Assembly: GCA_947628355.1 (NCBI GenBank) | Contig: CANQZO010000127.1 | Span: 1 to 5,673 of the forward strand | Direction of reading: 5' to 3' | Source of the DNA: Candidatus Gastranaerophilales bacterium | GTDB taxonomy: Bacteria; Cyanobacteriota; Vampirovibrionia; Gastranaerophilales; Gastranaerophilaceae | Length of the DNA: 5,673 nucleotides | Position numbers and translations under genes: made by a program | Part shown: piece after piece, positions 1 through 4,630 of the stretch | Layout of the letters: the number at the start of each line of letters is the position of its first letter | Numbering within the stretch: the first letter of the stretch is position 1 | The notes under the pieces: model-generated | What the model was told of the DNA's origin: nothing | Database searches by the model: none | The model's input: the letters and a program-made list of their open reading frames with translations, nothing else

Positions 1-20
1 TATTGGAAAAAAGTTAAAAA

Positions 21-96
21 TGGGGCGGACAGTGGGGTTCGAACCCACGTATATCGGAACCACAATCCGAGGCCTTACCACTTGGCGATGCCCGCC
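21..96 (-). tRNA. tRNA-His (anticodon GTG), CCA encoded
   Basis: Read on the minus strand this folds into a complete cloverleaf. The acceptor stem GCGGGCA (95-89) pairs with TGTCCGC (31-25), including one G-U pair. The D arm is GCC/GGC, the anticodon stem TCGGA/TCCGA encloses the loop TTGTGGT, and the T stem GTGGG/CCCAC encloses TTCGAAC. The anticodon is GTG at 63-61, which reads histidine codons. An additional G at 96 opposes C73 at 24; this extra G(-1):C73 pair is the identity element recognised by histidyl-tRNA synthetase and supports the assignment independently. CCA is encoded at 23-21. A T-rich run follows on the minus strand below position 21, without an obvious hairpin. The gene lies downstream of the phosphodiesterase gene on the same strand but has its own promoter candidate. 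Confidence 0.96.
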
Positions 97-108
97 ATTT
101 GTATAAGC

Positions 109-137
109 AATATAAAACAAACATTCCATTTTTTCAA
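109..137 (-). promoter_or_regulatory. sigma70-type promoter for tRNA-His
   Basis: On the minus strand TTGAAA (137-132, 5/6 to consensus) is followed by a 17-nt spacer and TATATT (114-109, 5/6). Transcription would begin near 102, six bases before the tRNA 5' end. Spacing and position both fit, but in such AT-rich DNA chance matches are common. Confidence 0.5.
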
Positions 138-159
138 CTGTTTTTCAAAATAGAATTTT

Positions 160-1095
160 TTATTTTGAAGTTTGAGATTCTTTATATTCATCAAGATGTT
201 TTTCAAAATGATCTTCCGTAATTGTATCTGTTGTTATACCCTTACAATCTATGGAAAATAAATCATCTAATATCGCGCAGTCATTAACTGTCCAAGTTTC
301 AAAATCAAATCCCGCATTTTTTAGCATTTCACTTGCACTATTAGTCATTTTAGAAGCCTTTATATCCAAAAATACTTCATTTTCATCTGTTTTCAGACTT
401 TCTAAAGTATTTAATGTTTTAGAATTCGGTTTGGATTGGGATAAATATCCTAATCTTGCTTCAGGCATAAGGTTTTTTATTTCTTGAAGATAATCATCTT
501 CAAAGCTAATCCATGTAATTTTATCTTCCATTCCTGCTTTTTTTACTGCATCTACAAGAATTTGAGCTTTCTTTTTATTAAATTTTGAACTCTCTTTTAA
601 TTCTACATATACATTTAAGCCATATTCTTTACTGCAGTTAAGTAATTCTTCAAAAGTAGGGATTTTTGTTCCTTTATATTTTTTATCTTTCCAAGAACCA
701 AAGTCATATTTTAATAATTGTTCGTATGTTAAACTTGAACATTTTTTCTTGAAAAATAATTTTTTTCCGTTGGCTTTTCTTGCAGTCCTGTTTATTGTTG
801 AGTCGTGTAAAAGAACGGGAACGGAATCCTTTGTCCATTCAATATCACATTCTACTGTTTTATATCCGTGTTCTGCAGCCGCAATAATTGCAGGGATTGT
901 ATTTTCGGGAGCTACCGAGCTGTATCCTCTATGAGCTATAACATTAATATCATCTTCGTCTTCGTTATCATTTTGAGATGATTGAGAAAAATCTATATTT
1001 ATATCATTAACCGATACTTGATTTATTGAATTGTTATATGATTCTTGTATTAAAGATGTATAAAATCCGCCATCGGTAATTTTCATTGTAATCAT
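160..1095 (-). CDS. Glycerophosphodiester phosphodiesterase (GDPD family) with acidic N-terminal extension
   Basis: 311-residue protein of the GDPD TIM-barrel family, which hydrolyses glycerophosphodiesters to glycerol-3-phosphate and an alcohol in phospholipid turnover. The family motifs are all present: HRG at 55-57, PENT at 63-66, the metal-binding pair E82/D84 in VECDIE, the HD pair at 97-98, E165 in VYVELK, WTVN at 268-271 and GITTD at 286-290. H55 and H97 are the expected catalytic histidines. The barrel starts only at about residue 51. The first 50 residues are polar, rich in Asn/Ser, and end in an acidic stretch (QNDNEDEDD, 41-49). No hydrophobic signal peptide is visible, so a cytoplasmic location is inferred. 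The ATG at 1095 has an AAGAGAGA Shine-Dalgarno-like sequence five bases upstream; the next Met (residue 4) is less well placed. The stop is TAA. It follows glnA on the same strand after 143 bp and the glnA terminator, so it is probably transcribed separately, although no convincing promoter is seen in the AT-rich gap. Substrate specificity cannot be told. Confidence 0.9.
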   Translation of the reverse strand: MITMKITDGGFYTSLIQESYNNSINQVSVNDINIDFSQSSQNDNEDEDDINVIAHRGYSSVAPENTIPAIIAAAEHGYKTVECDIEWTKDSVPVLLHDSTINRTARKANGKKLFFKKKCSSLTYEQLLKYDFGSWKDKKYKGTKIPTFEELLNCSKEYGLNVYVELKESSKFNKKKAQILVDAVKKAGMEDKITWISFEDDYLQEIKNLMPEARLGYLSQSKPNSKTLNTLESLKTDENEVFLDIKASKMTNSASEMLKNAGFDFETWTVNDCAILDDLFSIDCKGITTDTITEDHFEKHLDEYKESQTSK

Positions 1096-1200
1096 AATTA
1101 TCTCTCTTAATATGTTTATATATATAAAAATTCACAGAGATAAAAAATTGTCTTTTTTGTAAATTTTTGTATGTTTTAAAGCAGTAACTTTACAGGACAA

Positions 1201-1232
1201 ATAAATTAAAAAGCCCTCGTTATGAGGGCTTT
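1201..1232 (-). terminator. Rho-independent terminator of glnA
   Basis: On the minus strand a perfect 9-bp stem AAAGCCCTC/GAGGGCTTT (1232-1224 with 1218-1210) encloses the 5-nt loop ATAAC and runs into TTTTTAATTTAT. It begins six bases after the glnA stop codon. It is the only GC-rich hairpin with a T tract in the window. The stem is symmetric, but the plus strand lacks a comparable T run. Confidence 0.92.
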
Positions 1233-1238
1233 ATCAAA

Positions 1239-2588
1239 TTAATATTTAATTAAATAGTTATCAAGTTCATATTTAGTAACTGCCGTTCTGTATCCTTCCC
1301 ACTCTTTAAGTTTTGATTGCATAAATTCTTTAAATATATGTTCGCCCAAAGCGGATTTTACAATAGCGCTTTTTTTCATAAGCATTAACGCTTCGTGTAA
1401 ACTGCCCGGCAGTGTTTCAATTTTGGCACGTTTACGTTCTCTGTCATCCATCTTAAATATATTTTTATCTATATCAAGCGGTGGTTTTGTTTTCTTTTGA
1501 ACACCGTCTAAAATAGACTCTAAAATAACAGCCAAAGCAAGATAAGGGTTACAAGAGGGGTCAGGCGAACGAAGTTCAACTCTTGTTGCGTTACCTCGTT
1601 TCGCGGGAACTCTGATTAAAGCAGAACGATTTGCAAGCGACCAAGCCAAATAAACAGGTGCTTCATACCCCGGGACTATACGTTTATAGCTGTTTACAAT
1701 AGGATTTGTAATTGCCGTAAAACTTTTAACATGGTCAAGCAGTCCGCCGATTGCATAAAGTGCAGTTTCAGAAAGTTGATGAGCTCTTTTTGGGTCATAG
1801 AACGTATTTTTACCGTTTTTAAACAGTGATAAATTACAGTGCATGCCGGATCCGTTAATACCGAATATCGGCTTAGGCATAAATGTAGCGTGCACTCCAT
1901 TTTTGTTTGCCACTGATTTAACCGCATATCTGAATGTTACAATATTGTCGGCACTTGTAAGTGCATCTTCATATTTAAAGTCAATTTCATGCTGTCCGTC
2001 GGCAACTTCGTGGTGGCTTGCTTCAACATCAAATCCCATAGCGGTTATGGTTCTTACAATTTCTTTTCTGATATTTTCGCCCATATCCTCGGGAGAAGCG
2101 TCATAATATCCTGCTCGGTCGTGAGTTTGAATAATAGGATTTCCGTTTTCGTCTTTTTTAAATATAAAAAATTCCGCTTCCGGTCCTACATTCATTTCAT
2201 AGCCGAGGTCTTTTGCCTTTTTAATTACTCTTTTTAAATTTGCGCGCGGGCAGCCCTCAAACGGTGTACCGTCGGGGTTATGGATATCGCATATAATTCT
2301 TGCAACATTTGTTCCGGCTGTTTTATCTTCTCTGAACGGAAGCAGGGTAAATGTTGATATATCGGGATAAAAATACATATCTGATGTTTCAATATTTCTA
2401 AATCCTTTTATTGATGAGCCGTCTAACATTGATTCATTGTTTAATACCTTATCAATTTGAGTAGCGGGAACCGACATATTTTTAACGGTTCCGTTAATAT
2501 CGCAGAATTGTAATTTTACAAATTCCACCTTTTTATCTTTGATGATTTTTTTAATGTCATCGTTAGTGTATTTTGGTTTTCCTGCCAT
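1239..2588 (-). CDS. glnA: Glutamine synthetase, type I (GSI-alpha-like)
   Basis: 449-residue glutamine synthetase that joins ammonia to glutamate using ATP; a cytoplasmic dodecamer in this family. Numbered from the chosen ATG at 2588, the signatures are DGSS (56-59), the metal-ligand region GPEAEF (135-140; E137, E139), E194 and E201 in the HHEVADGQHEID segment, NGSGMH (245-250), VNSYKR (298-303), E309 in the flexible active-site loop, NRS (320-322), and RVELRSPDPSCNPYLALA (336-353). Length and sequence follow the Bacillus type. The NLYDLP adenylylation segment of enterobacterial enzymes is absent, so adenylylation control is unlikely. The position matching the feedback-sensing R62 of the B. 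subtilis enzyme is Asn65 here, with Arg64 next to it. An upstream in-frame ATG at 2663 would add 25 residues, but it has no ribosome-binding site and the best promoter lies inside that extension; the family N-terminus and the GAAAGG site both fit 2588. It diverges from nadE, which consumes glutamine. Confidence 0.97.
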   Translation of the reverse strand: MAGKPKYTNDDIKKIIKDKKVEFVKLQFCDINGTVKNMSVPATQIDKVLNNESMLDGSSIKGFRNIETSDMYFYPDISTFTLLPFREDKTAGTNVARIICDIHNPDGTPFEGCPRANLKRVIKKAKDLGYEMNVGPEAEFFIFKKDENGNPIIQTHDRAGYYDASPEDMGENIRKEIVRTITAMGFDVEASHHEVADGQHEIDFKYEDALTSADNIVTFRYAVKSVANKNGVHATFMPKPIFGINGSGMHCNLSLFKNGKNTFYDPKRAHQLSETALYAIGGLLDHVKSFTAITNPIVNSYKRIVPGYEAPVYLAWSLANRSALIRVPAKRGNATRVELRSPDPSCNPYLALAVILESILDGVQKKTKPPLDIDKNIFKMDDRERKRAKIETLPGSLHEALMLMKKSAIVKSALGEHIFKEFMQSKLKEWEGYRTAVTKYELDNYLIKY

Positions 2589-2594
2589 GTCTGT

Positions 2595-2602
2595 ACCTTT
2601 CT
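2595..2602 (-). promoter_or_regulatory. Ribosome-binding site of glnA (decides the start)
   Basis: AGAAAGGT on the minus strand, with GAAAGG seven bases before the ATG at 2588. The alternative ATG at 2663 is preceded by CCGTTAAA with no Shine-Dalgarno match, so this site selects the shorter 449-residue form. Confidence 0.8.
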
Positions 2603-2621
2603 GTTTAAATTTACGAATTTT

Positions 2622-2650
2622 ATTATAAATATATACGGAGAAAATTACAA
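2622..2650 (-). promoter_or_regulatory. Promoter of glnA
   Basis: On the minus strand TTGTAA (2650-2645) is followed by a 17-nt spacer and a perfect TATAAT (2627-2622). The predicted start of transcription is about 2615, giving a leader of roughly 27 nt that contains the Shine-Dalgarno site. That leader is too short to hold a glutamine riboswitch. Confidence 0.6.
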
Positions 2651-2673
2651 GCAATTTTTTCATTTTAACGGAA

Positions 2674-2717
2674 ATTGCATTAAAAAAATGACAAAAATGT
2701 CAATTTTTTAGTGCAAT
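2674..2717. repeat. Inverted repeat, probable operator in the glnA-nadE divergent region
   Basis: Two 20-nt arms (2674-2693 and 2698-2717) separated by AAAA are complementary at 18 of 20 positions; the exceptions are T2680/G2711 and A2688/A2703. The outer ends read ATTGCA...TGCAAT and the inner core TGACA-AAAA-TGTCA. It lies upstream of both predicted transcription starts (about 2615 leftwards, 2821 rightwards), so it would not be in either RNA and is better explained as a protein-binding site than as a terminator. Its centre sits near -80 relative to the glnA start. The half-site order is the opposite of a GlnR/TnrA box (TGTNA-N7-TNACA). A secondary reading is a symmetric promoter pair: TTGACA-N18-TGCAAT leftwards and ATGACA-N18-TGCAAT rightwards. 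A perfect TATAAT (2724-2729, plus strand) follows closely but lacks a good -35. Confidence 0.6.
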
Positions 2718-2786
2718 CCTCGTTATAATTGATACATTTTTGCTTAACTTAACAATTTTAACAAAAAATGCAAAATTTTTTATTTT

Positions 2787-2814
2787 TTGACTAATTTTTT
2801 TCTTATCAGATAAT
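2787..2814 (+). promoter_or_regulatory. Promoter of nadE, predicted to give a leaderless mRNA
   Basis: TTGACT (2787-2792, 5/6), a 16-nt spacer, and GATAAT (2809-2814, 5/6). Counting the last base of the -10 box as -7 puts +1 at 2821, the A of the nadE ATG. No Shine-Dalgarno sequence precedes that ATG, which agrees with leaderless translation. An alternative upstream -10, TATAAT at 2724-2729, would give a leader of about 85 nt. Confidence 0.55.
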
Positions 2815-2820
2815 TAGATT

Positions 2821-3678
2821 ATGAATAAAATTGTACTCGCACAAATAAATACAATAGCAGGAAATATCGATTATAACGCAGATAAGATTAAGTTTAATAT
2901 TGAGAAAGCAAAATCTGATAATGCAGATTTAATTATATTCCCCGAACTTGCACTTATGGGATATCCGTTCGGCGACATATTTATGCGCCATAAAAGCATA
3001 ATAGAAAGACAGTTAGAAGAACTTAATAATATAGCCTCTTTAACAAATAATATAACCGCGTTGATAGGATTTGCCGAACCAACAGAACACAGCGGAGGCA
3101 AGCCTTTTTATAATTCCGTTGCGGTTATTCAAAACGGTAAAATAATTAATATAGCAAGAAAAAGACTGCTCCCTAATTATTGCGAGTTTAACGATTACAG
3201 ATATTTTGAACCCGCAAAAGAAACACCCGAAACATTTGAATTAAACGGCGAGAAGTTTGGCATTATTGTTTGCGAAGACAGTTTTAACGATAAAGCCTTT
3301 TTCAAACAAGAAAGTATTTATAAAGTTGATCCGGTCGAAGAATTAATGAAACAACATCCCTCAACCGTTATAAACTGTTCTTGCTCGCCTACAAGAAACG
3401 GAAAAGAGTTTATAAAAAATTCTCTTTTCAGCTCAATTGCCAAAAAGTATAAAATTAATTATATTTATGTAAATCAAGCGGGATATGCCGATAACCTTAC
3501 ATTTGACGGCACTTCAAGAATATACGATAAAAAAGGCGAACTTGTTTTAAGAGCTAAATCTTTTGAAGAAGATTATGCCGTAAGTGTTGATTATAAAGGA
3601 CAAATAGAACCGCTGCCTCAAGGTATGGATGAAAAACTTAATATAAAAACTTTTAATCTTAATTATAAAAATGATTGA
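2821..3678 (+). CDS. nadE: Glutamine-dependent NAD+ synthetase, N-terminal glutaminase (nitrilase-fold) domain, ends at in-frame TGA
   Basis: 285 residues forming the carbon-nitrogen hydrolase domain of NadE, which releases ammonia from glutamine for the synthetase domain that amidates deamido-NAD+. The Glu-Lys-Cys catalytic triad is visible: E42 in FPELALMGYP, K114 in KRLLPNY, C151 in IIVCEDSF. The family segment VNQAGYADNLTFDGTS is at 217-232. The start is firmly fixed: an in-frame TAG lies at 2815-2817 and the sequence from Met1 (MNKIVLAQIN) matches the family N-terminus. The ATG has no Shine-Dalgarno site and appears leaderless. The frame closes at TGA 3676-3678 in the interdomain linker, and the same frame then continues directly into the synthetase domain. 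Full-length enzymes of this class are single polypeptides of about 550-600 residues, so this is half of one 590-codon gene rather than a separate amidase. The divergent neighbour glnA supplies its glutamine substrate. Confidence 0.9.
   Translation: MNKIVLAQINTIAGNIDYNADKIKFNIEKAKSDNADLIIFPELALMGYPFGDIFMRHKSIIERQLEELNNIASLTNNITALIGFAEPTEHSGGKPFYNSVAVIQNGKIINIARKRLLPNYCEFNDYRYFEPAKETPETFELNGEKFGIIVCEDSFNDKAFFKQESIYKVDPVEELMKQHPSTVINCSCSPTRNGKEFIKNSLFSSIAKKYKINYIYVNQAGYADNLTFDGTSRIYDKKGELVLRAKSFEEDYAVSVDYKGQIEPLPQGMDEKLNIKTFNLNYKND
3676..3678 (+). other. In-frame TGA separating the two nadE domains
   Basis: Codon 286 of the combined nadE frame is TGA. Frame 1 continues without any shift into ARTYKNLTSTIKDCF, which lines up with the usual helix before the synthetase domain: from the Tyr to the Lys of KNGF there are 14 residues, as in the common pattern YNALVLGLRDYVRKNGF (recalled, not searched). 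It is therefore a single nonsense codon, not a frameshift. The other stops visible here (glnA, the phosphodiesterase, the permease and the end of nadE) are TAA, and Trp is encoded by TGG throughout, which argues against general reassignment of TGA to Trp. Confidence 0.9.
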
Positions 3679-4593
3679 GCACGCACTTATAAAAATTTAA
3701 CCTCCACAATAAAAGACTGTTTTAATAAAAACGGATTTAAAAAAGCCGTACTGGGATTATCGGGCGGATTAGATTCATCCGTCTGCGCGGTTTTACTTGC
3801 GGATTCTTTAGGCAGGGAAAATGTCTGGGGAGTTTCAATGCCAAGCAAAATTACTTCATCTGAAAGTAAAAACGACGCGAAAATTCTTGCTCAAAACTTA
3901 GGAATTAATTTTATTGAAATTCCATTGTCAAATGAAATAGATACAATGAAAAAAATGCTGTCGTGTGCATTTTCACAAATTACTGCAGAAAAGTTTGAAA
4001 AATCAACAACCATTGAAAACCTGCAAGCCAGATTAAGAGCTACACTTCTATGGAGTATATCTAACGAACACAAACAAATGCTCCCTATTGCAACAAGCGA
4101 TAAATCTGAATTATACATAGGTTATGCAACAATAAACGGTGATATGTCGGGCGGATACGCGCCTATTGCCGATGTTACCAAAACAAAACTTTTTGCGCTG
4201 GCTGATTTTTTGAATAAAACCCGTGAAACAAAAAACGCTATACCGCAGTCAATTCTTGAGAAGCCTCCGGGCGCAGAATTAAAAATTAACGCAAAAACAG
4301 GCAAAAGCGTCTGTGCTGAAGAAGAAAACATGCCTTATGAATTTTTGGATGAATTAATTTGGTTTGTTGAAACTCAAGGCTTCGGTTTTCAAGATTTTAT
4401 TAATCATAAATTTTATTACGAAAAAAATCACCCTGTTGATAAAGCTCAAAAAGAAGAATGGATTAAAAAGTTCTTTTGGAAATCCCATTGCGCAGTATAC
4501 AAATGGCACATTCTACCGCCAAGCGTAATAACAGATTCGCACTCAATCAACCTTGCCGAATACCGTCAGCCGATTATTTCAAAAGTTAACTAA
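3679..4593 (+). pseudogene. nadE: NAD+ synthetase, C-terminal ATP-dependent synthetase domain, cut off from its start by TGA
   Basis: Continues the nadE frame for 304 residues to TAA. It is the adenine-nucleotide alpha-hydrolase domain that adenylates deamido-NAD+ and accepts ammonia. Using full-gene numbering: pyrophosphate loop SGGLDSS (314-320), VSMPSK (338-343), ENLQAR (399-404), TSDKSEL (425-431; usually TGNKSEL), GDMSGG (440-445), EKPPGAEL (480-487), and a C-terminal segment ending in YRQPI. All expected motifs are present with no further lesion. The first in-frame ATG after the TGA is at 3838, beyond the essential SGGLDSS loop; between 3679 and that loop there is no ATG, GTG or TTG and no ribosome-binding site, so independent translation of an active domain is unlikely. 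Alternatives are stop readthrough, a very recent nonsense mutation, or a sequence error. Called a pseudogene fragment only because the frame is interrupted; the domain itself looks functional. Confidence 0.75.
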
Positions 4594-4630
4594 ACTTTAT
4601 TTTGAAACAGTTTCCGTTTCTTGTTTAGTT
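4588..4630. terminator. Possible nested hairpin at the convergent nadE/permease ends
   Basis: An outer 8-bp pair, AACTAAAC (4588-4595) with GTTTAGTT (4623-4630), encloses an inner 5-bp pair, GAAAC (4604-4608) with GTTTC (4616-4620). The outer left arm covers the nadE stop codon. On the plus strand a T-rich stretch follows (TTTCTGTTTTTT, 4630-4641). Only 3 bp separate the two stop codons, so any terminator for nadE must lie inside permease coding sequence. The stem is AT-rich and the loops are large, so this is tentative. Confidence 0.3.

Noticed and set aside
1096..1200. Promoter for the phosphodiesterase gene in the AT-rich gap
   Set aside because: Several TATA-like and TTTACA-like hexamers occur, but none has a correctly spaced partner good enough to report.
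2589..2663. 25-residue N-terminal extension of glnA from the ATG at 2663
   Set aside because: No ribosome-binding site, a strong promoter lies within it, and family members start at the MAGKPKYT-equivalent position.
2589..2820. Glutamine riboswitch or NAD riboswitch in the divergent region
   Set aside because: The predicted leaders are about 27 nt for glnA and 0 nt for nadE, and no known riboswitch core was recognised.
3671..3700. Short overlapping frame ATGATTGAG...TAA at the nadE stop, suggesting a restart or two compensating frameshifts at A5 runs
   Set aside because: It encodes only MIEHALIKI before a stop. Continuing into the synthetase domain by this route would make the linker about 4 residues longer than usual, whereas the uninterrupted frame 1 gives the expected spacing. 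A single TGA is the simpler reading.
3676..3716. Selenocysteine at the nadE TGA
   Set aside because: No stem-loop is apparent in the bases just downstream where a bacterial SECIS would lie, and the linker position has no redox role in NadE.
2821..4593. Genome-wide reassignment of TGA to Trp or Gly
   Set aside because: The other genes in the window are complete without any in-frame TGA and use TGG for Trp; one TGA in one gene does not support a different code.
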